Shown in pieces: positions 1 through 9,537 of a DNA stretch of 64,000 nucleotides. A model generated the notes under the pieces. That model did no database searches. It was given only the letters and a program-made list of their open reading frames with translations, and was not told where the DNA came from. Source of the stretch: Shewanella sp. OMA3-2 (lineage in GTDB: Bacteria; Pseudomonadota; Gammaproteobacteria; Enterobacterales; Shewanellaceae); assembly GCF_021513195.1 (NCBI RefSeq), contig NZ_CP090974.1, positions 1,872,001-1,936,000 of the forward strand, in the 5' to 3' direction. The stretch's first letter is position 1; each line of letters starts with the position of its first letter. The position numbers and the translations under genes were made by a program.

Positions 1-1302
1 TGGATGTTAGATGATGGTACACCTGCAGATGCGACTAAACATTTAACCAAGTTTAACCCTATTCCAAAAATCATGAGTTATGAAACTGTGCCGGTATTGA
101 TTGCGATGCCAAATGCGCAAAAAGTGGCTGCATTTCAAGCATCTCAAGGTTTAACTTTTATACCGCCAACCAATGGCTGGCCAACTAACATTGCATTGCA
201 TGGTTTAGGGGGCGGTAAAGAGATGGCATTAGCCTACGCAGGATCATACGCTGCAATGGGTATAGCCACTTTTGCAATTGATATGCCGCTGCATGGTGCG
301 CGTTCATTTGATGCTAACAAAGATGGTATCTATGAGGTTTCTGCAACGGATCCTTCATACGGTGCAGTGATAGGCAAACCAGAAGCATTCAAAAATGGCA
401 ATCCATTAGTATTTGTTAATATTGCAAGCACATTATCTGTGCGTGATAATTTCCGTCAAGCGACTATGGATCATTTAGCTGTGCGTTTATTGCTTACAGG
501 CATGTACGCTCAAATAGCCCAAGCTGGTGGTCAGCAAGTATTTGATATGAATAAAATCAGTGCCCAAGGTTTAAGCCTTGGTGGTATTGTGGGAACCACT
601 TTCTCAACCTATGCAAGCACTGGTTTAGTTGATCCTACATCGGGTACCCAATTACCAAATGCCTATGGGATCACTGCATCATCACTTGTTGCTCCTACAG
701 GTGGTTTAGCGGGTGCTTTCGCTGGTTCTGCGACATTTGGCCCAGTGTTATTCAGTACTATCACTCAATCACCTACCTTTATAGCGCAAGTTAAAGCTGC
801 CAATACTGCTAAGTATGAAGAGGGGACTCCTGAATATGCTGCATTAGTTAAAGCGGTTTATGCTGAGTTTTTACCTACGTTTGCCTTTGCTGTGCAAACG
901 GCAGTAGACAGTGCTGACCCAATTAACCATGGTGCTAAATTAGCTGCAACGGGTTTACCAGTGCATTTAATTGAAGTCGTTGGCGATGGTGCTGGCAATT
1001 TACCGGATCAAACTTTACCTAATACAGTGACAGGTTTCCCACTTTCAGGTACGGAGCCATTAATTACTTCTCTTGGCTTAGGTTGTGCTGATTCAACAGC
1101 TGCTGGTTCTGCTGCAGTTCGCTTCTCTAAGGGACATCACAGTTCAATTGTCAGCCCGCGTGAAACTGCGGCAACTGATGGTATGGCGGCGCAAGCTACT
1201 GTTGAAATGCAATCTCAAGTGGCCATGTTTGCTCGTACTGCAGCGTTAGGTTCGGCAACAGTGTTAGTCTCAGACTCTAGTGTGATTAAGTCTTGTAATT
1301 AA
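1..1302 (+). CDS. Extracellular lipase/phospholipase, VolA/Pla-1 type (3' part)
   Basis: The reading frame is open at the left edge, so the N-terminus, which in this family carries the lipoprotein or secretion signal, lies outside the window. The visible 430 or so residues have an alpha/beta-hydrolase pattern: an oxyanion-type segment HGLGGGKEMA near residue 65, the nucleophile elbow GLSLGG near residue 190, and a late GHHSS near residue 378 that fits the catalytic histidine. Known members are surface-exposed or secreted lipases that hydrolyse lysophospholipids or triglycerides. The gene ends just before a strong terminator and is followed by sohB on the same strand. The exact substrate cannot be read from the sequence. 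Confidence 0.75.
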   Translation, partial: WMLDDGTPADATKHLTKFNPIPKIMSYETVPVLIAMPNAQKVAAFQASQGLTFIPPTNGWPTNIALHGLGGGKEMALAYAGSYAAMGIATFAIDMPLHGARSFDANKDGIYEVSATDPSYGAVIGKPEAFKNGNPLVFVNIASTLSVRDNFRQATMDHLAVRLLLTGMYAQIAQAGGQQVFDMNKISAQGLSLGGIVGTTFSTYASTGLVDPTSGTQLPNAYGITASSLVAPTGGLAGAFAGSATFGPVLFSTITQSPTFIAQVKAANTAKYEEGTPEYAALVKAVYAEFLPTFAFAVQTAVDSADPINHGAKLAATGLPVHLIEVVGDGAGNLPDQTLPNTVTGFPLSGTEPLITSLGLGCADSTAAGSAAVRFSKGHHSSIVSPRETAATDGMAAQATVEMQSQVAMFARTAALGSATVLVSDSSVIKSCN

Positions 1303-1329
1303 TCATCACAATTTAGTCTCTAGATTGTT

Positions 1330-1357
1330 TAAAAACCCAGCACAAGCTGGGTTTTTT
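1330..1357 (+). terminator. Intrinsic terminator after the lipase gene
   Basis: The stem AACCCAGC/GCTGGGTT with a four-base loop is followed by a run of T. It lies 28 bases after the lipase stop codon. Confidence 0.85.
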
Positions 1358-1417
1358 ATTGTTTGTTTCTCAGTAGATGTTGGTAAACTAGGATAATATT
1401 TTTTTTCGGAGTAAATT

Positions 1418-2428
1418 TTGAATTTTTTAATTGAGTACGGCATGTTTTTGGCTAAAGCGGTCACCATAGTGGTTGCCATTGTGACGGTAGTCGTTGTTGT
1501 TATTGCCAGTGGGATGAAAAACAAAACTGACAAAGGCGAGTTAATACTGACAGATTTAAGTGATGAGCTATTACAATTAAAGCATGATTTGAAACATGAG
1601 TTATTGTCTAAGAAACAACTTAAAGCTTACGAGAAACAAGTTAAAGCAGAAGACAAAGCTACTGACAAAAATGAACAACCCAATAAGAAAGTGTATGTTT
1701 TAGACTTTAAAGGCAGTATTGATGCCGGCGAGGTTGCGTCGCTGCGTGAGGAAATTACCGCTATTTTGATTATTGCTGACGAGGGTGATCAAGTATTAGT
1801 CAATGTAGAAAGTGGCGGTGGTATGGTTCATGGTTATGGCTTAGCATCAAGTCAATTAGACCGTTTACGCCAAGCAAATATTCCCTTCACTGTGTGTATT
1901 GATAAAGTGGCTGCCAGTGGCGGTTATATGATGGCTTGTGTGGCCAATAAAATTGTTGCTGCCCCGTTTGCTATTGTGGGCTCAATTGGTGTTGTGGCGC
2001 AACTACCTAACTTTAGTCGTTTGCTTAAAAAACATGAAATTGATTATGAGCAACATACCGCAGGTAATTTCAAACGAACGTTAACTGTGTTTGGTGAAAA
2101 TACCGATGAAGGGCGAGAGAAGTTTCAACAAGAGTTAGAAGAAACTCATGTGCTATTTAAACAGTTTGTGGGTCATTATCGTCCCACTTTAGACTTAGAT
2201 AAAGTCGCCACTGGCGAGCACTGGTATGGCAAACAGGCGATAGAGTTAGGTTTAGTGGATGAAATAGCCACCAGCGATGATATTGTGTTGCAGTTAGCCA
2301 AAGATCATCAAGTGTACAAACTTAAGTATCAAATGAAGAAAAAGTTAGCTGATAAAATTGCCCATGGTGCATCTCTATCGGTTAACAGTGTGGTCAATAA
2401 GCTTACAGAACTTAATCGACCAATTTGA
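1418..2428 (+). CDS. sohB: SohB, inner-membrane S49 family protease
   Basis: SohB is a membrane-anchored serine protease of the SppA/S49 family that acts on the periplasmic side of the inner membrane. The 336-residue product has an N-terminal membrane segment (about residues 8-30) and a charged, probably coiled linker. The S49 core follows, with the nucleophile region AASGGYM near residue 170 and the general-base lysine region GNFKRTLT near residue 212, a Ser/Lys dyad arrangement. The start is a TTG codon preceded at good distance by CGGAG (1407-1411). The next in-frame ATG would cut into the membrane segment. The family call is firm; the physiological substrate is unknown. Confidence 0.9.
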   Translation: MNFLIEYGMFLAKAVTIVVAIVTVVVVVIASGMKNKTDKGELILTDLSDELLQLKHDLKHELLSKKQLKAYEKQVKAEDKATDKNEQPNKKVYVLDFKGSIDAGEVASLREEITAILIIADEGDQVLVNVESGGGMVHGYGLASSQLDRLRQANIPFTVCIDKVAASGGYMMACVANKIVAAPFAIVGSIGVVAQLPNFSRLLKKHEIDYEQHTAGNFKRTLTVFGENTDEGREKFQQELEETHVLFKQFVGHYRPTLDLDKVATGEHWYGKQAIELGLVDEIATSDDIVLQLAKDHQVYKLKYQMKKKLADKIAHGASLSVNSVVNKLTELNRPI

Positions 2429-2452
2429 TTTGCTGCAACAGAGTAGAGCGTA

Positions 2453-3487
2453 ATGTTTAAGCAAGGTGGCTATAACGCTAATTTGATGGTGGGTGACCAA
2501 TGTTATCCTGCCTTTGAACTGCGTAATCTTTTGCTGTTTATCCAACACGAATTAGGTGACAAGTTGGTGCAAACCGTTTGTCAGCAAATTGGTGTTGGGA
2601 TGGTAGAGTTAGCCGCGAGTCAATTTGTTTATGTATGGCAAGTCGATTTTGCGCTTGAAGCCTTACGACTTAATAGTACCCATGATATGGGCGCAAGGTT
2701 GGGCGCAAGTTACCAGGTTGAGAGCTTAGATTTACTGTTGCCTTATTTAGGCCAGTTTGATTCTTTAGGTGACTGTTTACAGTTTGTGGTTAAAAATCCA
2801 CAATTGGTCGGCAGCTTTACTGACAGCTTAGTGCGGGTCGAGGATGATAAAATTTGGATTCGGTGGTTGAATACCGGTAAGTCGAATACAGAAAAATATT
2901 CTTTTCAGTTTCAACACAGTATTTGTTCTCTTGTTGGTTTAGCTAGGGAGCTGGCGGATCGACATATCATGGTAAGTGATATTCACTTAGCTGAAACGTG
3001 CGATCAAAGTGTTACTGGTAATAGCTATTTTTTGTCCGAATTTACCGGCGCAAACATTTGTTATCAGCAAAGTTATTTTGAGTGGAGCATTAAACTGGAA
3101 TGGTTAACTTTACCCATTACCTATATTTTTGAACCTAAAGTTGATCATTTACAAACGCCGCATTCACCATCATTAATTGAAACCGTTTTACAGCAACTTC
3201 GTCAATCTATGCCTGCAATGTTAACTTTGCAGGGGATGGCAGAAAAAATGCACATGAGTGATAGAAGTTTGCGGCGTAAACTAGCATCAGCGGGGAGCAG
3301 TTATCAAAAGCTGGTCGATCAGGTTAGATGCCAAATGGCAATTAAAATGATTTTATCCGATAAGATGCATGTTGAAGATATTGCCGAATTAATGGGTTAC
3401 AGTGATGTCAGCCATTTTCGGCAAAGCTTCAAACATTGGTTAGGCCATCCTCCTGGTTACTTCTTACGTCTAAATCAATCCGAATAG
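2453..3487 (+). CDS. AraC-family transcriptional regulator (OruR-like)
   Basis: This 344-residue protein has an N-terminal ligand-sensing domain of the arabinose-binding type that is common in OruR/ArgR-like regulators. It ends in a double helix-turn-helix of about 85 residues (LTLQGMAEKMHMSDRSLRR, then the second helix pair around DIAELMGYSDVSHFRQSF). It begins 24 bases after sohB and ends 3 bases from the convergent diheme gene, with no obvious terminator between them. The effector and targets are unknown. Its neighbours, the lipase and diheme cytochrome-like genes, are the natural candidates, but that is inference only. Confidence 0.85.
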   Translation: MFKQGGYNANLMVGDQCYPAFELRNLLLFIQHELGDKLVQTVCQQIGVGMVELAASQFVYVWQVDFALEALRLNSTHDMGARLGASYQVESLDLLLPYLGQFDSLGDCLQFVVKNPQLVGSFTDSLVRVEDDKIWIRWLNTGKSNTEKYSFQFQHSICSLVGLARELADRHIMVSDIHLAETCDQSVTGNSYFLSEFTGANICYQQSYFEWSIKLEWLTLPITYIFEPKVDHLQTPHSPSLIETVLQQLRQSMPAMLTLQGMAEKMHMSDRSLRRKLASAGSSYQKLVDQVRCQMAIKMILSDKMHVEDIAELMGYSDVSHFRQSFKHWLGHPPGYFLRLNQSE

Positions 3488-3490
3488 GTG

Positions 3491-4725
3491 TTACTGACAA
3501 TGGCCTAAACTGGATGGCAATGAATCTATCCAGCGTTTAATTAACTCAGTCCCCTCGGAATGAATCACCTCTCTGCCAATAGGGGGCATACGGTCTTTGG
3601 CTGACAACAGCACTTGTCGATTATGCACAATAGAGCGTTCACCATTTCCTGGCACAATATCATATGCAAGGCCATCAGGGCCGCCATCCCACCCAGGAGG
3701 CTGTTTACATATACCATACTCGAATGTGGTGTGGTCAACATCAAAGCTTAACCTCAGTCCTGAGATACTGGCAAAACCTTGCGGGTTATGACAATGGGCG
3801 CAGTTAATGTCTAAGTAGCCTTTTGCGCGGGCGGTTAACTCTTTGGTATTATCGTTTAATGCAAATGATCGCGGTGCGTTAGTTAAGCTTAGCTGTTGTA
3901 ACCAACCTTTATTTTCAAATAGTTGAAGTTGATTAATCTCTTGACCGTTGGCGAGCATAACATTTCTATTCAGAGTATGTGCTTTTAAGCCAATGGGCAT
4001 AATTTTACTGGTTTGTGCAGATACCACTTGGTGGCATATTTTACATTCTGCTTTACTTGGGATGTGGTATTTAAATTGAACCACCTCACCCTGGTTATTC
4101 ATTTCATGTTCAATATCAGCCCGGCAATCAATAATTTTGCTTGTTGGTTCTGCCATTGATATGTCAGTGCTGTCCAGCCCGTTTCTCGGTGGATTAGCAG
4201 CCGTGTTTCTATTAATATCTCGTTTTCACTGCCACTCAGGCTTGTGTCATAGGGAAGGGCGAAGGTTTTCACTAATACAGAGCCTACAGGTGGTGTCATA
4301 CGTACGTTTGCTTGGTAATCGAATGACAATCCTTGTGGTATAAACAAAAAACGGTATTTACTGGCATAGTTAGAAAAAAGCTCAGTTGATAAATGGTATA
4401 AATGACCAGGTGCCCTGGGTGAGGCCGTGGGGATACTGGAGTCGATAAATAAACTGTAGTCAGCTAAATCATCACAATCTTTATTCATCAATGCTTGCCA
4501 GTTCACTTCAGAGGTTTGGCTGTTACACACATCATCTTCGCTTGGCGGATTAACCGTTGGCGGCGAAACAACTGGTGGAGTAACGGCTAATGGTGGTGAC
4601 GTAGTGGCATCATTACTTCCGCCACAACCACTAAAACAGGCCAACAATAGCAATACAAGTATTGAATCATAGTGAGATTTTTTTGCAGAGGTGTAACCCA
4701 GTTTGGTATTGTTTTTTGGAGGCAT
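3491..4725 (-). pseudogene. Diheme c-type cytochrome-like lipoprotein, HNE_0200/SO2930 type, with frameshift
   Basis: Two overlapping minus-strand frames together encode one protein of about 412 residues. The upstream part has a lipoprotein signal (lipobox ACFSGC) and a Pro-rich linker. The downstream part has two heme motifs, CKICH and CAHCH. Aligned to the paralogous domain in the next gene, the frames join at CCC (4120-4122 on the plus strand). Adding one C there would give an uninterrupted IAGADI junction. The ATG at 4725 is preferred because GGAG lies 9 bases upstream; a GTG at 4740 is the alternative. A recent mutation and a sequencing error in a short homopolymer explain the break equally well. 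The family (TIGR03806-like) has no firmly known function. Confidence 0.75.
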
Positions 4726-4788
4726 CTTATGGTTCTCCACATAATAAAGCCGGGTGACCCTGGCTTTAAATCAGTGACAAAAATTATC

Positions 4789-7434
4789 TTATGAGCAACT
4801 TGCAGCGGGTAAGCGTTTAATCCATTCACTGATCAATGCCACACCCTCTTTATGGGATAGGCTGCGACCAATCTCAGGCATGCGATCACCTGGATTATTA
4901 CTTTCCATGCGGAAATGCAGAATAGACTCAGCAGGTTTACCTGGCACGATATCGTAACCTAAGTTCCCTCCGCCATAAGCGACAGGAGACTTACAGGTGC
5001 CGTGAGAGAATCCGGCATCTTCTGCATAGGCACGCCAGTATTCTACTTTTAAGCCTGTGTTAGATGCGTTGCCTTCAGGACGATGACAATGGGCGCAGTT
5101 AATATCTAAATATCCTTTGGCGGTATTCATTAACTGGGTATCAGACATACTGATAATATTCGCTTCATCACCATCTTGGAATTGAGGAATACTATCAACA
5201 TCTGCTAAATCAGGTACGCCTTGTAAAATACCCGCGGCTTGCCATTTAGATAATTGATTCATTGTGCCATCTGTATAGGCATAATCACGGTTTAAATGAC
5301 GCGCTTTAGGGCCAATAGGCATAAACACTGCGTTGCTATCATCATCCTTTTTAAATTGATGGCATTGTTTACATTGGTTCATGCTAGGCACAACATAGTC
5401 AAAGTCTAATGCTTCGCCTTTATGGGTAACTTGCTTACCTTGAATAGCACCCGCTTTAGCGATAACCGCATCTGATTTGTCAGATTTCCAAACATAAGGT
5501 AATGCCGTCCAACCTGTTTCACGATGAATCAATAAGCGAGTTTCCACTAAATCTTCATTGGCAAAACCGCGGTTATTGGTATTTTCAGGTAACGCGAATG
5601 TCTTACTAATGACAGTGCCGACAGGAAAGTCAAATGACTCATTTTCGGTATACTGGGCTTTGGTTCCTGAAGGGACATACACAAAGCGATATTTAGTCGC
5701 ATGATCAGTAAATAACGGGGTATTTAAATCATATGGCAAGCCACCAGAATTAGGTGCCGCGGTTGGGTTTTTCATATCGGAAAATAGATTGTAGTTTGAC
5801 AGATTTGGACAGTTTGCTTTAAGCAAAGCATTCCAATTAACATTACTGCCTTCTGCTTCACAAAGTGTTAAATCACCATCACCGACTAAACCCCCTTCAC
5901 CTTCACCAATTGAGCCTCCACCGCCGACTAAGGTGCCGCCGTCACAACCGGCGGTATCATCATCAACACCGCAACCAAAAATTTCATCGCCAAAGGTGAC
6001 GGTATGAACCGGTAAACTAACTTGAGAACATGCCATTAAATCAGTTTGTGGTTGCTGATATAAAGTATCAGGTATGCTCATATCGGTATTAGAGTTAGCA
6101 AATAAACGACCAACACTGACATCACCGTTATTTTGGATACAAACATTGTCGCTACCGTCAGTGGCAAATGGTAATTCTTGTAGACCTAAATAAGCCGCAG
6201 TACCATTATTTGATAACATTTCACCCAAGCCGTCATATAAAATGCCGGGTAATTTTCCGTGGGTTAAGAAGTAAGCTTTAATGATATCCTCAATCAAATA
6301 ACCTTTGGGTTTAGATCCGTATTCAGTAATCACGTTATCGTGAATATGAATGTTACGTGGAGTAGGGCGCCAGCCGTCGCTGATTGCTTGACCTGGCTGG
6401 CCATAATTAGCCACAAAACTGCTGATATCAGGCTCTGCAATAAAGAAACTGGATATCGTTAAGCCAACAGTATCGTGGTTGGTTATTTGGTTATTAAATA
6501 TTTCAACTTTATCAGTCGCCAGTACAATCACCCCAGTACCTGGTGGCACAATATGTACACCTGCAGGATTTGACGAAGCATTAGCAAAGTTTAAGGTGTT
6601 ATTATCATATACTTTGTTATTAAAAATACGCACGCTAGAGCCGTAGCGATGGTTATTAATCGGTAAATCAAATACTAAAATACCACCGGTATTGCCCATG
6701 GTTTCATTGTCATAGACGTCGGCATATTTAGAGTTTTCAATTTCAATACCGGCTACGTTTTCTTTGGCAATGTTACGACGCACCACAATATATTCAGACT
6801 GGCCAACATATATCCCCGCATCGGCACTGCCGCGCACATAAGTGTCTTCAATTAGAATATTCTCACATTCTACAGGGTATAAACCATAAGCACCGTTATC
6901 TTGATCTAACTCGCCTTCCCAAATAGTGGCTAGTCGACGTAAAATAATGCCATTGGTATTTTTGAGTTTTATGCCGTTATTTTTAGCTTCGTTTACCGAT
7001 AAATCTTGAATGATTATGTTAACTGCGTTTTGGACAAAAATACCATCGCCTGAATTGGCATCTGAAAAGTCTAAAACGGTTTTATTCATGCCGTAACCCA
7101 TGATGGTGACGTTTTTAGCAAAGGTACCATCACCATCGACATCACCATCAAATAGCAAAGTGGATTGAATTTTAAAGTGACCTTTGGGCAGCACGATTAC
7201 CGCATTCGATTGTGCGTTAATTAATGCCTCTTGAATACTAATAGTGAGGTTGTCGCCAGCTTCAACCATGATAGCGCCCTCTGGAAAAGTGGGTACGATT
7301 TCGGCTGGTGGTTGTACAACTGGCGGTGTTTCTATTGCGGTAGATTTGTCATCGGAGTCACACCCCGTCAGTCCTAGACTGACAGCGGTAGCGACTAATG
7401 TTGGTATGAGCCAAGGCAATTTCTTGTTGAACAT
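4789..7434 (-). CDS. Lipoprotein with parallel beta-helix domain fused to a diheme cytochrome-like domain
   Basis: The 881-residue product begins with a lipoprotein signal whose lipobox LGLTGC puts the lipid-bearing Cys near residue 25. Residues of about 55-420 form Asn- and Ile-rich repeats typical of a right-handed parallel beta-helix (TIGR03805 type). A Gly-rich linker near 495-515 follows. The C-terminal part (about 520-881) matches the HNE_0200-type domain with CKQCH near 688 and CAHCH near 780. In other bacteria these two domains are, to my recollection, usually separate adjacent genes. AGGAG lies 7 bases before the ATG. The short downstream paralogue follows after about 60 bases, suggesting one transcript. 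A periplasmic or surface location and heme binding are predicted; the role is unknown. Confidence 0.8.
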   Translation of the reverse strand: MFNKKLPWLIPTLVATAVSLGLTGCDSDDKSTAIETPPVVQPPAEIVPTFPEGAIMVEAGDNLTISIQEALINAQSNAVIVLPKGHFKIQSTLLFDGDVDGDGTFAKNVTIMGYGMNKTVLDFSDANSGDGIFVQNAVNIIIQDLSVNEAKNNGIKLKNTNGIILRRLATIWEGELDQDNGAYGLYPVECENILIEDTYVRGSADAGIYVGQSEYIVVRRNIAKENVAGIEIENSKYADVYDNETMGNTGGILVFDLPINNHRYGSSVRIFNNKVYDNNTLNFANASSNPAGVHIVPPGTGVIVLATDKVEIFNNQITNHDTVGLTISSFFIAEPDISSFVANYGQPGQAISDGWRPTPRNIHIHDNVITEYGSKPKGYLIEDIIKAYFLTHGKLPGILYDGLGEMLSNNGTAAYLGLQELPFATDGSDNVCIQNNGDVSVGRLFANSNTDMSIPDTLYQQPQTDLMACSQVSLPVHTVTFGDEIFGCGVDDDTAGCDGGTLVGGGGSIGEGEGGLVGDGDLTLCEAEGSNVNWNALLKANCPNLSNYNLFSDMKNPTAAPNSGGLPYDLNTPLFTDHATKYRFVYVPSGTKAQYTENESFDFPVGTVISKTFALPENTNNRGFANEDLVETRLLIHRETGWTALPYVWKSDKSDAVIAKAGAIQGKQVTHKGEALDFDYVVPSMNQCKQCHQFKKDDDSNAVFMPIGPKARHLNRDYAYTDGTMNQLSKWQAAGILQGVPDLADVDSIPQFQDGDEANIISMSDTQLMNTAKGYLDINCAHCHRPEGNASNTGLKVEYWRAYAEDAGFSHGTCKSPVAYGGGNLGYDIVPGKPAESILHFRMESNNPGDRMPEIGRSLSHKEGVALISEWIKRLPAASCS

Positions 7435-7585
7435 AGCATCTCCTGCTTTTTATTATTGATGTATTTGATTGAGCAAACCACTACGGCTTTTTATCCGTAT
7501 GCTATTCAACATGCCTTGTTTGGATATTGTTAATCAATGTGAGATCTGGCCACAATTATGTAACAGTTGTTTTTTGCCGTTTTAA

Positions 7586-7613
7586 AAACAAAAACGGTAG
7601 CCTAAGCTACCGT
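7586..7613 (-). terminator. Intrinsic terminator after the DUF3083 gene
   Basis: On the minus strand the stem ACGGTAGC/GCTACCGT is followed by TTTTTGTTTT. It lies about 40 bases beyond the stop codon of the gene at 7655-8722. Confidence 0.75.
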
Positions 7614-7654
7614 GTTAAATGTTTTTATAAAACTTTGATATAAATACTATTTTT

Positions 7655-8722
7655 TTAAGCCTTGTAACTTAAATGCTGGTGAAAGCGTAAAATCACATCA
7701 ATGTGTTCTTTATCGATATCAAATTCATTAGTTAAGGTGCGAATAGCTTCTTCAACTTGATTCATGAATCGACCAAAGCCTTCATCATTAACGTCACTTT
7801 TACCCGCTACGATCACGAATCGAATGGCTTCAACTAATTTTTGATCATCCCAGTGCAGTATTGGTGCTGGAGCATCAGCGTTAGGGTCAAAGCCAATCAT
7901 TTGAAATTCAGCTGTGCTATTTAAACGCTCAAACTTACTATTACGTACTAGCGGTACTTTACCGTTTGCGACCATGGCCACACGAAATAGTTGGTTATTC
8001 TGCGTTGCGGCAATAAATTTATCAGCGACATTTTGATAGCTTGGACCAAAATTAGTCATATTTTCAGACAGTAATTGCTTTTTGATACGACGACCAATAG
8101 GAATGCTGACCGTAACATAATTAAGCGTACTGACATCTTCTGGTAGATCACATTCCCGACGTTTATAGCGGTTATCTACCGCACGTAGTTTGTAACCGTA
8201 GGTTTCTTTAATACCTTTACTTTTAGCAAAGAAATCGTATGAAATGTGCTGATGGTCACGCACCTTAATTGTAATATCTTTAACTGGTAGCAAAGGTTTA
8301 ATTTCAGCTAGAAACTTTTGTACGTTGGCATGGAAGGTCGCGGAGTTACTGCGCAGTTCAGTACCCGTTGCTAAAAATACAATTTTAAGTTTTTTAGCTC
8401 TATAACCGGCAATACTGTGCAAACGGTTTGCTTCATGGTGAGCAGGATTATAGAAAAAACGCAATTGCTCTTCAGTTGACAGGCAATATGCTTCGCTATG
8501 AAAACGCACCATTGGCAGTTTGTCAGTGGCAATAACATGAACATTAAACAAGTCATGCTTCTCGGCTACTTGATAAACTAACTTACTGAATTCGTGGTAG
8601 CAAGTGTCTACATCTGTGTATTCAGCTAAAAAAGCATCAGTTAGTGGAAAACCCACCGATATATATTGGTTTTTGCGTGTTGCGGTAGGTAGATATACTT
8701 TCTTTTGACGACTGACGGACAT
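7655..8722 (-). CDS. DUF3083 family protein, function unknown
   Basis: This 355-residue, probably cytoplasmic protein has no signal peptide or membrane segment. It seems to be built from two similar halves: the segment QYISVGFPL early on is echoed by NYVTVSIPIGRR near residue 205, and each half ends in a phrase of the type KVRDHQHISYDF or ILRFHQHLSYKA. It resembles the DUF3083 family known from Shewanella and relatives. Nothing in the sequence identifies a catalytic site. It is transcribed alone and has its own terminator. The internal duplication is visible directly; the family name is from memory. Confidence 0.7.
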   Translation of the reverse strand: MSVSRQKKVYLPTATRKNQYISVGFPLTDAFLAEYTDVDTCYHEFSKLVYQVAEKHDLFNVHVIATDKLPMVRFHSEAYCLSTEEQLRFFYNPAHHEANRLHSIAGYRAKKLKIVFLATGTELRSNSATFHANVQKFLAEIKPLLPVKDITIKVRDHQHISYDFFAKSKGIKETYGYKLRAVDNRYKRRECDLPEDVSTLNYVTVSIPIGRRIKKQLLSENMTNFGPSYQNVADKFIAATQNNQLFRVAMVANGKVPLVRNSKFERLNSTAEFQMIGFDPNADAPAPILHWDDQKLVEAIRFVIVAGKSDVNDEGFGRFMNQVEEAIRTLTNEFDIDKEHIDVILRFHQHLSYKA

Positions 8723-8883
8723 AATTTTTCCTTTTAGTCTTGTTTAGGTCTTATTGTAAATATTGTTTGAGTAAATAATATAGATCTAATGTTTTAAACA
8801 AATCCCTGTCGTTACATTCTAAAGACTAAATCTTAAAATAATATGACTTTTTGTTATTTTATGTTGAATATATTTAACCCGTA

Positions 8884-9537
8884 TCACTTTTTTAGCGCAT
8901 CAATGATCCAAGGTTTCATCCATTGCGTAATAACAGGCTGAGCTTCTACATTAGGATGTATTCCATCGCGCTGCATCAATGCTGGGTTAGGTGCTATTTG
9001 GGGCATGAAAAATGGGATAAGCGCGATATTATATTCTTTAGCAGTTTGATTAAAAACATCGTTGAACATTTTGCTATAGCGTGGCCCGTAATTGGGCGGC
9101 ACCATCACTTCAGTAAGCAGAACATCTGCCCCCGCTTGTTGTGACAGCGCAATGATTTTTGTAAGATTTGATTTCAGCAGGGGTGGGGGGAACCCACGTA
9201 ATCCGTCGTTACCGCCCAGTTCTATCACAACAAGGTCAAATTGCTCTGATTCCAGCAAACTCGGGAGCCTTCTTGCCCCTCCTGCCGATGTTTCACCACT
9301 GACAGAACCATTAATAATGTGGTGTTCAGGGAGTTCATTACGTAATAATTGTACCCAACCTTGGCCTTCTTCCATGCCATAACCTGCACTTAAGCTATCA
9401 CCTAGTATCAAAATCGTGGCAGCATAGCTGGTAGAAGAAAATGAAATGATAATAATTAGCGCCGCAAAACTGCGCTTTATAGCTGATGTTAAGAAGGATC
9501 CTATGTCGACAAATTTTGCTACAGATTCTAGTGCCAT
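8884..9537 (-). CDS. tesA: TesA-like GDSL esterase (lysophospholipase/arylesterase)
   Basis: TesA is a periplasmic SGNH-hydrolase that cleaves acyl-thioesters, lysophospholipids and aryl esters. The GDSL block is GDSLSAGYG, the block III Gly-Asn is GGNDGL, and the Asp-His pair of block V is DGIHPN. A hydrophobic signal ends near SYA. The start is uncertain: no good ribosome-binding site precedes the ATG at 9537 or the one at 9555. Either start makes the gene overlap the 5' end of the divergent ybbA. The tesA-ybbA-ybbP divergence is the same as in Escherichia coli, which supports the assignment. Confidence 0.88.
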   Translation of the reverse strand: MALESVAKFVDIGSFLTSAIKRSFAALIIIISFSSTSYAATILILGDSLSAGYGMEEGQGWVQLLRNELPEHHIINGSVSGETSAGGARRLPSLLESEQFDLVVIELGGNDGLRGFPPPLLKSNLTKIIALSQQAGADVLLTEVMVPPNYGPRYSKMFNDVFNQTAKEYNIALIPFFMPQIAPNPALMQRDGIHPNVEAQPVITQWMKPWIIDALKK

